Source: JABDLO01 sp035327565
Lineage (GTDB): Bacteria; Bacteroidota; Bacteroidia; Chitinophagales; Saprospiraceae
DNA length: 64,000 nt
Reading direction: 5' to 3'
Assembly: GCA_035327565.1 (NCBI GenBank)
Contig: DAOLDB010000014.1
Span: 1-64,000 of the forward strand
The position numbers and the translations under genes were made by a program. Under the pieces are notes generated by a model that saw only the letters and a program-made list of their open reading frames with translations, was not told the origin of the DNA and did no database searches. This document shows positions 36,584 through 46,411 of the stretch, one piece after another. Each line of letters opens with the position of its first letter. Position 1 is the stretch's first letter.

Positions 36584-37543
36584 TTACATATACAAAACAT
36601 TCCTCCAAACAGAATCCTTTACTGCATTGTGTTTCCAATAATCCAACTGAATCGTAGTATCTCTTATCCATTCTGATGTACTCAGTAAGCCGGTGGATTG
36701 GTTAAAGTATTCCTCTTTCGATGAAATAATCCGGAAAGGCTGTACTTCTTCAAAAACTATGGTTTTCTTCCTGTCGAGGTCGGGATATATAATTTCATAT
36801 ATGTAATCCATTGATCCTTCTTGATCCTCCAATGTATTGAGCTTGCTTTGAACTCTGTAACTTCGAAAAGGAACATGAAATAACCGGCAGAATTCTAGAG
36901 ATGGAATCATTTCAAAAGTTCCAACAGGTAAAAAAGCAGGATCCATTCGCAGGCAATTCATTAATTCATCCTCAAGAAAAGTGGCATCTGTAAACTCCTT
37001 TTTGTCACCTGTGGCTGCAAAATAGGAATATGTTGACGATTCATACCGGTTCCCTCTCAAATTGACCTGCTGAAAAGATTGTCCGCACCAATCCTGAGAA
37101 GAATAGGTTACTTTAAGCGTATTGGGAAAGTGAATTTTATCAACAGGTGTAAATACGCTCGTCATTAAAGAGTAATCATATACTCCGGTCTCAAACCTTT
37201 TAATCATTATTGATTTCAAAATTGAAGTAGAATTCTGATCCTGAAATATTTCATTCTTTACCTGTTTATCATATAGAAAATCTTCAGTTGTCTGGATAAA
37301 AATCACTTTTCCATTCCTTTGATCTCCATAGCGTTCCTGATTTAATTGGTAAACATTAATTTCAGCAGTACCGGAATACCAATAGGGATTTCCTAAAAAA
37401 TTAGAAACCATTTTCTTATCATAATGTACAATGGAAGGATCTGATTTGCCCGTGCAGGCAGAAATAACAATTAAAAGTATATATCCTAAAAACAATCTTG
37501 TTGCTTTACCAATTGATCCTGCAGTAGTATTCATCTTTGGCAT
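36584..37543 (-). CDS. Conserved Bacteroidota lipoprotein of unknown function
   Basis: A 319-residue lipoprotein; the signal ends LLIVISAC with Cys at about residue 30. Conserved-looking features are GTAEINVYQLNQERYG, IFIQTTEDFLYDKQVK, TGVYDYSLMTSVF and SSQDWCGQSF with an internal WCG. I recall this pattern from many Bacteroidota, sometimes under the misleading name 'septum formation inhibitor Maf'. It has no resemblance to Maf nucleotide pyrophosphatases, so I leave the function open. The ATGs at 37543 and 37534 are both possible starts. It lies 170 bp upstream of the peptidase gene on the same strand. Confidence 0.75.
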   Translation of the reverse strand: MPKMNTTAGSIGKATRLFLGYILLIVISACTGKSDPSIVHYDKKMVSNFLGNPYWYSGTAEINVYQLNQERYGDQRNGKVIFIQTTEDFLYDKQVKNEIFQDQNSTSILKSIMIKRFETGVYDYSLMTSVFTPVDKIHFPNTLKVTYSSQDWCGQSFQQVNLRGNRYESSTYSYFAATGDKKEFTDATFLEDELMNCLRMDPAFLPVGTFEMIPSLEFCRLFHVPFRSYRVQSKLNTLEDQEGSMDYIYEIIYPDLDRKKTIVFEEVQPFRIISSKEEYFNQSTGLLSTSEWIRDTTIQLDYWKHNAVKDSVWRNVLYM

Positions 37544-37939
37544 GGATTGATCCTTTGATTCATGTCAACAGTTAGTTTTGTTCATCCTATTTACAAGCTT
37601 TTTCCAGTATTTTAAGTTCGATACTTAAAAAAATGTTCCTACTTATCTTCACCTGTGTAAAATATATTACTAACACTATATCAATATTTCCGTAAAGTAA
37701 TGGATATTATGGTTATACATTATAATCCATTATGATTTAAGAATTGATTATTTCATGCAAATAAAAAAGATAAGAATCAAGTGATAAATAGGGATGGTAT
37801 TCCTGCTCAACATAAAGATAAATAAACTGACTTAAACAGCCCTTCATCATAGGGAGTGGTAGCAAAATAATTAAAATTTTATTAAAAAGTAAAACTGGTA
37901 CATTTTATGCATAGTCATTGTATATAAAGTATATTCCAT
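37544..37939. other. Divergent intergenic region with an inverted repeat at 37698-37732
   Basis: This 396-bp AT-rich gap precedes the giant surface protein. TAATGGAT (37698-37705) and ATCCATTA (37725-37732) are perfect 8-bp arms with a 19-bp spacer, a possible operator. TACATTTT about 45 nt before the GTG start is one change from a -7 box. No ORF or RNA gene is seen. Confidence 0.3.
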
Positions 37940-40900
37940 GTGATAAGACATAATATTATAATTAGTATACCCCTTGGATTTTTAATGAGTGTGTGTATGA
38001 CATTCTTTATTAATATAGCGTGTCATTCACAAAATTGTAACGTCAAGGGTGGCAATATTTCGTCAACCAGTAATAAAGAAATTTGTGCTGGGGATGGTCT
38101 GCCAGATATATTTAACATATCATTAACCGGTCATCAGGGCTCAAGATCTGTTTGGCTGATTGTCAACCTGCAAGATATTATTGTTTCAAGACTTCCCGGA
38201 CCTCCTTTCAATTTTGAAAGTTCTGGACCTGGTAATTTCAGAATATATCATGTGGCACATGACGGATCATTGCAGAATTCATCACCAGGCTCTCCTCTCC
38301 AGGAATTGACGGGTTGCTATTCATTATCCAACTCAATTCCTTTCAAAGTAGAAAGAGTGGATGGCGGCTTATTGTATGATCAGACAAATAAAAACAGAAA
38401 GGATTTGTGCGCTGATGGATTGCCATACAATATCGAATTAAAAGTTTTTGATAAAAATGGTCAAAATGGAAGATTTATAGTCGTTGATGAATCGGATCAA
38501 ATTCTGCAAATTTCTTCTCATCATGTTTTGGCGATTCCGACCCACAATCCAGGGTCTTTTCGAATATACTATATTGGATATAATTCCCTTTCAGGTTTAT
38601 TTCTGGGCTCTTCTCTACAGCAACTTTCTGGATGTTTTAGTCTTTCAAACCCATATTTTATTGATATTATTGGACAGGATAAGGGAGCAGGCGTTCTGTC
38701 TACTTCATCCTCTTCCACATTTTGCTCCGGTATACAGCATGAATTTAATATGTCACTGAATGTTTCAGGAGCAATAGGCAGCCATCATCTTTTTATCATC
38801 ACATCTCATGATGGAAATATACTAGAAATCCAATATCAGGAACAATTTACCATCAATATCCCGGATATCACTCCGTTGCATATTTATCATATCAGCTATT
38901 TGGAAGGTATAAAAAATTTAAAAACCGGAAGTAATATACATGATTTGGAAGGATGCTTCCATTTGTCGAACAGACTGGTACTCACTCAAAACTTTGTTAA
39001 TGGAGGTAAAATTACTTTTTCTAATGGGGACACCATAAAATCTATCTGTCAAGGCGAGCAAAATCTTATGCTTCCAATCAAACGGGAAGGGAATAAAGGC
39101 AATACCAGCCGCTACTTTGTACTGGATGATCAGGATAAAATTTCAATAGTTTTTGCATCCAATGTACAAAATATAGATACCAGATTCTTTGATCCTGGAG
39201 CATATAAAATCTATAATATTTCCTATAATGGCCAAATTTCCAACCTTGGTGTTGGCAGAACTCTCGATCAATTGTCTGGATGCTTTGCTTTATCCAACCC
39301 CATAGCGTTGTATAAAAATGAAGGTCATCCGGCAGGAGGTCAGATCAGTGCAACCCAAAATACTATTGTATGCGCCAATTCATCAGGCAATAGTTTTATC
39401 GACTTCCAATTGACAGGTGCCGGACCCTATCATTCTGCATGGCTCATCACCAATACAGAGGGAAAGATTTCGGATATTTCCTATTCATTGCCATTGGATT
39501 TTAGCGGTGCATCGACAGGGGAATGCTTGATTTACCACATAAATTTTCACTCTGGCATTCAAAATCTGGAAACCGGTAAAAAATTATCGGAACTGATCGG
39601 ATGTTATGATTTGTCTAATTCAATAACAATATTTAAAAATGCAGTTTTTGGTGGTAACATACGATTTGATTTCAATAAAACCGAGCTCCTGTATTGTACC
39701 TTTGGTGCCGGGCCACACCTGCCTAATGTATGGCTTCAGAATCATTATGGCGACGAGAGAAAATGGATCTACACTGACAACCGGGGGATCATTTTAAATA
39801 TCAGGGATTCGTTTGATATTGATGTCAGATCAATACCCTTTTCAGAAAATCACATTTACCACATCAGTTACACCGGTACATTACAGGGTTTAGGCACAGG
39901 CAGTAATATATCCCACCTAAATGGATGCTTTTCCCTATCTAATAAACTGGTTTTGTTAAAATCCAATTTACCTACAGAAGCATCGACCATTTCTAGCAAT
40001 CATACCCGTTTTTTGTGTAAAGGAAATGAAAGTCTGGACATTGTTAATTTTGAAATTGCAGGTGGACAAGGTGATTTATCCTCTTGGATTATCACTGATG
40101 AAGAGGGAATGATCATCCGTATACAAAGTACTCCACAAGTTAATTTTGAAACTTTGGAAGGTCATTATTTCATTGTAAGAAACATAAAGTATTACTCTAA
40201 TATTCTCGGTCTGGAGACAGGGAATACAATTTCCGGAATACAAGGTTGTTATAGCTTATCCAACGCAATATTTTTTGAAAGGGATTTTATCACCAATGCG
40301 CAGATTTCATTTGTTAACTCTTCCCAATCAGAGGTCCTTTTATGTCTGAATGGCAATCCTGTATTTCCTCTTCAATTCAATGTGCAGAATCATTCGGGAG
40401 ACAGCACTATGTTATTAGTTACCAATCCGCAAGGTATAATACTGGATTTTATTACAGATAATACCTATCAATTTTTAAATCGGGATGAAACGGAACTTGA
40501 AGTTAAAGCCATTACTTTTTCTAATAATTTTGATGCCCCCGTAATTGGTGACCAAATCAGTCACTATCAGGGTTGCTATAATATTTCTAACACATTATCT
40601 ATCTATAAAGAGCTCTTATTTAGTGGGTTAGCGACTACTATCGATGGTGTAACAGAAGTAGATATCTGTTCTGGTAATGGTCTGCCGGATGTTTATAGTT
40701 TTGTAGTTGATCAAGCGATTGGAAGCGACGGAACTTGGGTATTAACCGATGCCGATGAAAATATTATCAGGTTACAAACCGATCATGTATTTGATTTTGA
40801 AGGACTAACTATTCCGAAAGCACACCTTAGATACATGATGTATAAAAATGACGTAGACGGTTTATTCCTCGGAAATTGGCTTGGCAGACTGAGAGGATGC

Positions 40901-42526
40901 TACTACTTCTCCACACCGGTTATGATTCATAATAATTTAGTTAAGGGAGGAATATTAGGTTTGAAAACTTATGGTAATCATCATACCATTTGTGTACAAA
41001 ATAATAGTCCCGATATCCTCAACATAGAGTTGACTGGAAATTCAGGACAAAATACACGTTTTTTATTAGCGGATGCTAATGATAGGATCATTGATATATT
41101 TGAAGAAAGTGTAAAGGATTTTAATGTTTATGAGGGTGGTTTTTCCCGCTTATATGCCATTTCTTATTCTGATATTTCCGGATTGGATAAAGGAAATTTC
41201 CTGACTTCATTGCAAGGTTGTTTTGCATTGTCCAACCCGGTTACGATTGAAAAATTGGAAACCACTGGAGGAAACATAATGACTAATACCGGAGAAACGG
41301 CGGTTGACTTTTGTGTTGGTGATGGCCAACCCGATATCCTGTTGACTACCCTGGCGGGAAATAAAGGAAGCTTTTCCAAATGGATCTTTACGGATGAGGC
41401 CGGACTGATCCAGAACGTATTGGACTCCCCTCTCTTTAATTTCGATAATTCATCCCCAGGGGTATCCCGGATATACCATATTTCATATGAAGCCGGAATC
41501 ACCGGAATGTTGGCAGGAAATCACATCCAAAATATCAATGGTTGCTTCAGTTTGTCCAATAATATTACTGTAAATAAATATCAGGCGAGAGGTGGCAATT
41601 TATCCACAACTAACCAATTAACAGATATTCAGGTTTGTCTGACTCCTTCCAATCAACCCAATATTAATGTAATGCTTCAAAATGTCAGGGGTAAATTTTC
41701 AGGATGGCTCATCACCAATCCGGAAGGAAAAATATTGGAAACAGCCAAATCTCCACCTTTCAAAACCGGAGAGTTGGGTGCAGGAAATTTCCATATATAT
41801 CACATCCGCTATGAAACGCAAATTAACAATGCAACTATTGGCCATTTTATACATGAAATAATTGGTTGTTATGACTTATCAAATCCTATAAAACTTAATA
41901 TTTCGAAAGTCGATCCAGCTATTATATCATTGAATGATCAAACTACGGAAATTCAATTTTGTGTGGATGGCCAGCCAGGAGACCCTTTTGATATTATTGC
42001 ACAAGGAGGCAGAGGTGAATCCATAGCCTGGATCATCACGAATGAAACAGGAATTATTCTTGATATTCAGTCATCTTCTTTTTTTGATTTTAAAAATGAA
42101 AATCCCGGTGTAGTATTTATTTACTTGATTCACTATAATGGTCAACTTGATAATTTGAAAACACAAGTAAATATGTCGCAGCTCACTGGTTGTTTTTCTA
42201 TATCCAACCCGGTCAGAGTGAATAAAATAACAGGAGGTCAATGCAGCACAACCTCAATCTTAGATCAATCAGATGATGAAAAATTGAGTTTATATCCCAA
42301 TCCCGCCAGTCAAAAAATATATTTTAATGTACCGGACAGGTTAAAAGGAATGACTGCTCATGTTGTCATATTTGATGGTTCCGGTAAACGATGGATGCAA
42401 TGGGATAGAAACAATCAAATTTTTACAGAAGGTATAGAAATTCAGGAATTACCTGAGGGCATCTTTTATCTGCAACTGTCTACTGTCGACATGCGTAAAA
42501 CTTTTAAATTTATTAAAATTCAATAG
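37940..42526 (+). CDS. Giant type IX-secreted surface protein with 13 tandem domains
   Basis: A 1528-residue exported protein. The start is GTG: the only ATG nearby (37938) is in another frame, and an in-frame stop lies at 37925. A signal peptide covers about residues 1-32. Thirteen divergent domains of about 109 residues follow. Each has a cysteine in an IC-G-like motif, a WLIT..G.IL-like strand and a closing GC(Y/F)-x-(L/I)SN motif, so each has two conserved cysteines likely to form a disulfide. The last 80 residues are a Por-type C-terminal signal (LSLYPNPAS, then LPEGIFYLQL and FKFIKIQ) for type IX secretion and surface anchoring. It may be an adhesin or matrix protein. No catalytic motif is seen. 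Confidence 0.88.
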   Translation: MIRHNIIISIPLGFLMSVCMTFFINIACHSQNCNVKGGNISSTSNKEICAGDGLPDIFNISLTGHQGSRSVWLIVNLQDIIVSRLPGPPFNFESSGPGNFRIYHVAHDGSLQNSSPGSPLQELTGCYSLSNSIPFKVERVDGGLLYDQTNKNRKDLCADGLPYNIELKVFDKNGQNGRFIVVDESDQILQISSHHVLAIPTHNPGSFRIYYIGYNSLSGLFLGSSLQQLSGCFSLSNPYFIDIIGQDKGAGVLSTSSSSTFCSGIQHEFNMSLNVSGAIGSHHLFIITSHDGNILEIQYQEQFTINIPDITPLHIYHISYLEGIKNLKTGSNIHDLEGCFHLSNRLVLTQNFVNGGKITFSNGDTIKSICQGEQNLMLPIKREGNKGNTSRYFVLDDQDKISIVFASNVQNIDTRFFDPGAYKIYNISYNGQISNLGVGRTLDQLSGCFALSNPIALYKNEGHPAGGQISATQNTIVCANSSGNSFIDFQLTGAGPYHSAWLITNTEGKISDISYSLPLDFSGASTGECLIYHINFHSGIQNLETGKKLSELIGCYDLSNSITIFKNAVFGGNIRFDFNKTELLYCTFGAGPHLPNVWLQNHYGDERKWIYTDNRGIILNIRDSFDIDVRSIPFSENHIYHISYTGTLQGLGTGSNISHLNGCFSLSNKLVLLKSNLPTEASTISSNHTRFLCKGNESLDIVNFEIAGGQGDLSSWIITDEEGMIIRIQSTPQVNFETLEGHYFIVRNIKYYSNILGLETGNTISGIQGCYSLSNAIFFERDFITNAQISFVNSSQSEVLLCLNGNPVFPLQFNVQNHSGDSTMLLVTNPQGIILDFITDNTYQFLNRDETELEVKAITFSNNFDAPVIGDQISHYQGCYNISNTLSIYKELLFSGLATTIDGVTEVDICSGNGLPDVYSFVVDQAIGSDGTWVLTDADENIIRLQTDHVFDFEGLTIPKAHLRYMMYKNDVDGLFLGNWLGRLRGCYYFSTPVMIHNNLVKGGILGLKTYGNHHTICVQNNSPDILNIELTGNSGQNTRFLLADANDRIIDIFEESVKDFNVYEGGFSRLYAISYSDISGLDKGNFLTSLQGCFALSNPVTIEKLETTGGNIMTNTGETAVDFCVGDGQPDILLTTLAGNKGSFSKWIFTDEAGLIQNVLDSPLFNFDNSSPGVSRIYHISYEAGITGMLAGNHIQNINGCFSLSNNITVNKYQARGGNLSTTNQLTDIQVCLTPSNQPNINVMLQNVRGKFSGWLITNPEGKILETAKSPPFKTGELGAGNFHIYHIRYETQINNATIGHFIHEIIGCYDLSNPIKLNISKVDPAIISLNDQTTEIQFCVDGQPGDPFDIIAQGGRGESIAWIITNETGIILDIQSSSFFDFKNENPGVVFIYLIHYNGQLDNLKTQVNMSQLTGCFSISNPVRVNKITGGQCSTTSILDQSDDEKLSLYPNPASQKIYFNVPDRLKGMTAHVVIFDGSGKRWMQWDRNNQIFTEGIEIQELPEGIFYLQLSTVDMRKTFKFIKIQ

Positions 42527-42560
42527 AACCCTATTGATATTAAAGTAAATGAGGCCTGGC

Positions 42561-43193
42561 TTATTTCAATATTTTTTCCAAAACAACTTCAGCAATTCTA
42601 TCTACCCACAAAGTGTACTGTTTTGCCGAGGGATGAAGGAGGTCACTGACAAGGTATGAAGAGTCATTTTTAACCTCACGCGAAATTCCTGTTACATTGA
42701 CATAATGAGCTCCGGCTTCCAATGCCATAGTCCGGCCAATTTCGTTGTATTGATCAATTTCAAGTCCTATTTGATCGGGATTTTTACTCACTGCAAAAGG
42801 AGTTACACCATAGTCAGGTATTGAAACAATGACCACATTCCCGGGAATATTTCCCGCTCTTTCAATAGCTATTTTCAATAATTCAGCGAATTCTTTCCTG
42901 TATAGATCCATAGGTTTTTTTTGATATTGATTGTTAACCCCAATCAAAAGGGTCACAAATCCATATTTATCTTCTTTTTTCGAAAAATCACGTACAGCAT
43001 TCAACAACTGTGTAGTAGTCCACCCCGTAGTGGCAACAATAGCAGGATCTGCTATATCAAAGTTATGTCTTCTTAATACACGGGTTAACTGAAATGGAAA
43101 ATTCTCATGACTTTCCACCCCCTCCCCTATGGTATAGCTATCACCTAAGGCTAAATATTTTAGTGCCCCCGGTCCGTTAGCAGTAAATTTCAT
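42561..43193 (-). CDS. SGNH/GDSL-family hydrolase
   Basis: Esterase or lysophospholipase-like enzyme. Block I GDSYTIGEG carries the nucleophile Ser, block III has GVNNQYQ (Asn), and block V DLLHPSAK carries the Asp and His. The frame opens at a GTG at 43262 with a hydrophobic start, but the lipobox is poor (SISHNC), so the ATG at 43193 (210 residues) is preferred. With the GTG start it would be a 233-residue exported protein. It lies after the CBS-USP pair on the same strand and may be its third gene, though a link to the stress regulon is uncertain. Confidence 0.85.
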   Translation of the reverse strand: MKFTANGPGALKYLALGDSYTIGEGVESHENFPFQLTRVLRRHNFDIADPAIVATTGWTTTQLLNAVRDFSKKEDKYGFVTLLIGVNNQYQKKPMDLYRKEFAELLKIAIERAGNIPGNVVIVSIPDYGVTPFAVSKNPDQIGLEIDQYNEIGRTMALEAGAHYVNVTGISREVKNDSSYLVSDLLHPSAKQYTLWVDRIAEVVLEKILK

Positions 43194-43301
43194 AGGATCA
43201 TCGCAATTATGACTTATACTAAAAAGATAAATACTAAAGATTTTTAAAAACTTAAAAACCACAGACTAAAAATTTTTAATTAAAGTGTTAAAAACAAAGG
43301 C

Positions 43302-44405
43302 TTAAAGCTTAGAGTAATCTTCAGGAATAACGAGTAAAGGAATGTTTAGTTTAAATTTTAATTTCTTTTTAATCCTGGCTTTCAATAAAGATTCAAGTAT
43401 TGATCTTTTTCTTTTCGACAATACAACAAGGTTGGCTTTCATTTGATTAGCATAGTTTTCAATAGCATCAGAAACATCATTGCCATGAATGGACTCAAAT
43501 TGAAGTTGAGACTTTGGATAGTGATTGGTAATAGCATTGATAAATTCATGTTTCAATACCCAATCCTCCCCATTTTCTGAAACATGCAGAAAGTAAATGT
43601 GACTATTAAAAATTTTTGCAAAACGAGTTAAAAATAAAGCGACTGGAATATCCAGTTGTGGATCAGAAGTTGCAAAAACGATTCTCGAAAAATGCTGGTA
43701 GGTGACATCATTGGGAATCAGAAAAACAGGTGTAATTCCTTTTTCCATGATTTCTATGGATACACTGCCAAAGACAGATTTAAATGACTGTCCTTCTCCC
43801 GTGGAACCCATGACGACCCAATCGACGTTTTCTCTGGCTCCTATTTGGATGATAGACGGTGCAGGAAAACCCGATTCAAATATTCCATCAACCAAACTGG
43901 TTTCCATCACTTCTCCAATCCAGTCTTTATTCATTGTAATAACCGTATCCTGAAGGAGTTGCCTTTTATTTAGTCTGTCCTTTTCATCAATAATAACATG
44001 ACCATTGATATCAGGGCTAATAGGATAATAAATATGAGTAATCAACACCACCGCTCCAAGTGCATCGGATAATTTATGTGCAAATCCACATGCATTGGAT
44101 GAAACATGAGAAAAATCGGTAGGGACCAAAATTTTGGGCATAGTACCGTAATCCCCGGATTTTAACAACTTCTGGATTAAATTTCTCAATGAAGCATTAT
44201 ATTGTCCGCCTTTCCGGATCTCTATCAACTCTTCTCCATTTATGATTACCGCAGGAACCGATGTAATATTCTTTGCTATAATTTCGGCCACATTATGAAT
44301 TTCTTTTAAATTATATGCAATTGAAGCTTTGTTCAGATATTCTTCAATCATATGTCTGATCATTTGTGTTCCTGCAGTACCAGTACCATAAATGGAAATT
44401 TCCAT
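43302..44405 (-). CDS. Tandem universal stress protein with redox-dead thioredoxin-like N-terminus
   Basis: A 367-residue cytoplasmic protein in three parts. Residues 1-85 resemble the small thioredoxin-fold family of archaeal MTH895/TM0996 (PF13192 type): EISIYGTG start and cis-proline SVPAVIINGE at Pro51. The CxxC is replaced by Thr10-Ala-Gly-Thr13, so it cannot be redox active. Residues 90-230 are a USP domain with the ATP-binding pattern G-2x-G-9x-G-S (MGSTGEGQ, then VFGSVS). Residues 235-367 are a second USP domain lacking it. It lies 38 bp after a CBS gene and is probably co-transcribed from the anaerobox promoter at 44937. Confidence 0.88.
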   Translation of the reverse strand: MEISIYGTGTAGTQMIRHMIEEYLNKASIAYNLKEIHNVAEIIAKNITSVPAVIINGEELIEIRKGGQYNASLRNLIQKLLKSGDYGTMPKILVPTDFSHVSSNACGFAHKLSDALGAVVLITHIYYPISPDINGHVIIDEKDRLNKRQLLQDTVITMNKDWIGEVMETSLVDGIFESGFPAPSIIQIGARENVDWVVMGSTGEGQSFKSVFGSVSIEIMEKGITPVFLIPNDVTYQHFSRIVFATSDPQLDIPVALFLTRFAKIFNSHIYFLHVSENGEDWVLKHEFINAITNHYPKSQLQFESIHGNDVSDAIENYANQMKANLVVLSKRKRSILESLLKARIKKKLKFKLNIPLLVIPEDYSKL

Positions 44406-44443
44406 AAATGTTAAGAATTCATTTTCAAGTAATGTGTACCCAT

Positions 44444-44890
44444 TTATTTTAAATCATATTCAGCAATAGCATGTTTGTCTTTAACCAATTCCTTGATGAC
44501 ATCATGAGTGGTTACTATACCTACCAAACGCCTGGAATCTACAACGGGTATGGCATGAAAAATGTTTTTAAGAAAAATATCCAATGCAACAATGATTTTA
44601 TCTCTGGGATCCAAAGTGGCTAACTTTGTTGTCATAATATCCTTCACTGCATAATTGTGCAAACGGATTTCTTCCATTTTTTCTACCAATCTGGAAGGAT
44701 TAAACCCTCTTTTGAAAAACAAAAAATCAGATTGACTGATGATCCCAGCCAACTCCCCTTCCTGTACAACAGGAATATGGTGTATTTTGTATTTTGCAAA
44801 AATATTGTTTACAACACTTAATGGATCATTGGGAGATACTGTGATCAGATCTTTAGTCATAATATTAGAAACGGGTGCCAATAAATTCAT
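44444..44890 (-). CDS. CBS-domain pair protein 1
   Basis: A 148-residue protein made only of two CBS motifs: SNIMTKDLITVSPNDPLS, HHIPVVQEG, LAGIISQSDFL, then VKDIMTTKLATLDP, HAIPVVDS, LVGIVTTHDVI. Such stand-alone Bateman modules bind adenosine nucleotides and sense energy state; the mycobacterial Hrp1 is a hypoxia-induced example. It is the first gene of a pair with the Trx-USP gene. Its AAAAATTAAATGTC leader resembles that of the CBS gene at 53821. It is divergent from the histidine kinase, with two anaerobox-like sites between them. Confidence 0.93.
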   Translation of the reverse strand: MNLLAPVSNIMTKDLITVSPNDPLSVVNNIFAKYKIHHIPVVQEGELAGIISQSDFLFFKRGFNPSRLVEKMEEIRLHNYAVKDIMTTKLATLDPRDKIIVALDIFLKNIFHAIPVVDSRRLVGIVTTHDVIKELVKDKHAIAEYDLK

Positions 44891-44936
44891 GACATTTAAT
44901 TTTTATGCAATATGGCTTAATCGATAATGATAAGAT

Positions 44937-44950
44937 ATGATTCAAATCAA
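44937..44950. promoter_or_regulatory. Anaerobox-like site 1 (CBS side)
   Basis: ATGAT-TCAA-ATCAA matches the FNR/FixK anaerobox TTGAT-N4-ATCAA except for the first base. It lies 46-60 bp upstream of the CBS 1 ATG, which fits activation of the CBS-USP genes. Its centre is 22 bp, about two helical turns, from that of site 2. Confidence 0.6.
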
Positions 44951-44958
44951 TATTTACA

Positions 44959-44972
44959 ATGATATATATCAA
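44959..44972. promoter_or_regulatory. Anaerobox-like site 2 (kinase side)
   Basis: ATGAT-ATAT-ATCAA also matches the FNR/FixK box except for the first base. It is centred 34.5 bp upstream of the last base of the candidate kinase -7 box at 44993-45000, close to class II activation distance. Confidence 0.6.
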
Positions 44973-44992
44973 AAGGTAAAAATTAAATTTTA

Positions 44993-45000
44993 CATATTTG
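44993..45000 (+). promoter_or_regulatory. -7 box of the histidine kinase promoter
   Basis: CATATTTG differs from TAnnTTTG in the first base only, the same variant (CAnnTTTG) as at the Hsp20 promoter. An activator bound at site 2 would compensate for the weak box. The leader would be about 70 nt. Confidence 0.4.
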
Positions 45001-45074
45001 TATAAATGGCGAAATGGACACTATTAATTTATATTTATTAGAAGGATGGCAAAAATTTTGTATTCAACTATAAA

Positions 45075-46343
45075 ATGAGTACTGAATATTTTAAGGACAT
45101 AAGCAATCGCTTAAATGCCATCATTGAAACTGCCGTTGATGGTATAATTACTATTGATGTTTCAGGTAAAATTGAAAATATTAATAATTCCGCTTTATTT
45201 CTGTTCGGGTATTCAAAAGATGAAGTGATGGGAAAAAACATCAGAATGCTGATGCCATTACCACACAGAGAAAAACACGATATGTATATCTCTAACTATT
45301 TATCATCACGTATACCCAAAATTATTGGAATAGGAAGAGAGGTTGAAGGGTTAAAAAAGAATGGTGGTGTTTTTCCGTTTTGGTTGAGTGTAAGTGAGGT
45401 TATTCTCAATGACAGAATAATTTTTACTGGCATTGTACATGATCTCACTGAAATTAAAGAAGCTGAAATCAAAGTACTGCAGCTGAATGCTGAGCTGGAA
45501 AAGAAAGTTAATGAAAGAACATACGAATTAGAAAATGTAATTAATAAATTACTGGAAACCAATAAAAAACTGGAAGACGAAATAGCTGAAAGGAAAAGTA
45601 TTGAAAATAAATTAAAAAATCAGGAAGAAGAACTGAGAAAAAGTCTGGAAAAAGAAAAGGAATTGGGCGCATTAAAGTCAAGATTTGTATCTATGGCTTC
45701 CCACGAATTCAGAACCCCCCTGGCTACTATACTTTCCTCAGCATCATTAATTTCAAGATACCCTTCTACTCATCAGCAAGATAACAGGGTAAAACACGTT
45801 GAAAGGATCAAAAAGGCTGTTAATAACTTAACCGGGATCCTTAATGATTTTCTCTCCCTCAGTAAACTGGAAGAAGGTGGGATGACACTCAATCTTGAAT
45901 CATTTTCTCTAAAGGAGGTATGTAATGAAGTTTTTTCTGAAGTGGAAAGCATTTTGAAAGAAAATCAAAATCTTATATACAATGAAACCGGAGACATCCA
46001 TTTTATAAAAAATGATAGGAGAATAATAAAAAACATCCTCTTCAACCTAATTACCAATGCCATTAAATATTCAGGAACCGGTAAAAACATTGAATGCAAT
46101 GTATCCTTTCTTCCATCCTTTCTGGAAATTGAAATTAAAGATTATGGCATAGGCATACCAATAGAAGAACAGAAATATCTATTTGATCGTTTTTTCCGTG
46201 CGAGCAATGCAATAAACATACAAGGCACCGGATTGGGTCTAAATATTGTGAAAAGATATCTGGAAATGATAAAAGGTGAAATTCATTTTCAGAGCTTACC
46301 ACAGAAGGGTAGTTCTTTTGTCATTCGTATGTCAAATTCTTAG
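45075..46343 (+). CDS. Soluble PAS histidine kinase, FixL-like probable heme oxygen sensor
   Basis: A 422-residue kinase with no membrane segment. Residues 10-128 form a PAS domain whose centre aligns without gaps, from memory, with Bradyrhizobium FixL: His68 at the heme-ligand position (His200, motif HDxYIS), Arg88 at Arg220 in IIGIGR, Leu104 and Val106 at distal pocket residues Leu236 and Ile238. FixL His214 is Lys82 and Arg206 is Asn74. Residues 130-200 are coiled coil. HisKA follows with His210 in SMASHEFRTP, then the HATPase with N box LITNAIKYS, DYGIGIP and GTGLGLNI. Heme binding is inference; the PAS subfamily match is strong. Confidence 0.9.
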   Translation: MSTEYFKDISNRLNAIIETAVDGIITIDVSGKIENINNSALFLFGYSKDEVMGKNIRMLMPLPHREKHDMYISNYLSSRIPKIIGIGREVEGLKKNGGVFPFWLSVSEVILNDRIIFTGIVHDLTEIKEAEIKVLQLNAELEKKVNERTYELENVINKLLETNKKLEDEIAERKSIENKLKNQEEELRKSLEKEKELGALKSRFVSMASHEFRTPLATILSSASLISRYPSTHQQDNRVKHVERIKKAVNNLTGILNDFLSLSKLEEGGMTLNLESFSLKEVCNEVFSEVESILKENQNLIYNETGDIHFIKNDRRIIKNILFNLITNAIKYSGTGKNIECNVSFLPSFLEIEIKDYGIGIPIEEQKYLFDRFFRASNAINIQGTGLGLNIVKRYLEMIKGEIHFQSLPQKGSSFVIRMSNS

Positions 46344-46411
46344 TGAAACTCTTCACTTTTTGAAAAATGTTAATAGTACTAAGTATATAATGAATAACTA
46401 TATTTGCTTAC

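Noticed and set aside
36584..37543. Name 'septum formation inhibitor Maf' for the lipoprotein
   Set aside because: The protein is secreted and has no Maf motif; the name is a known misannotation.
37940..42526. CRISPR-like or DNA-level tandem repeat
   Set aside because: The repeats are visible only at protein level. At DNA level they are too diverged, and the frame is intact over 4.5 kb.
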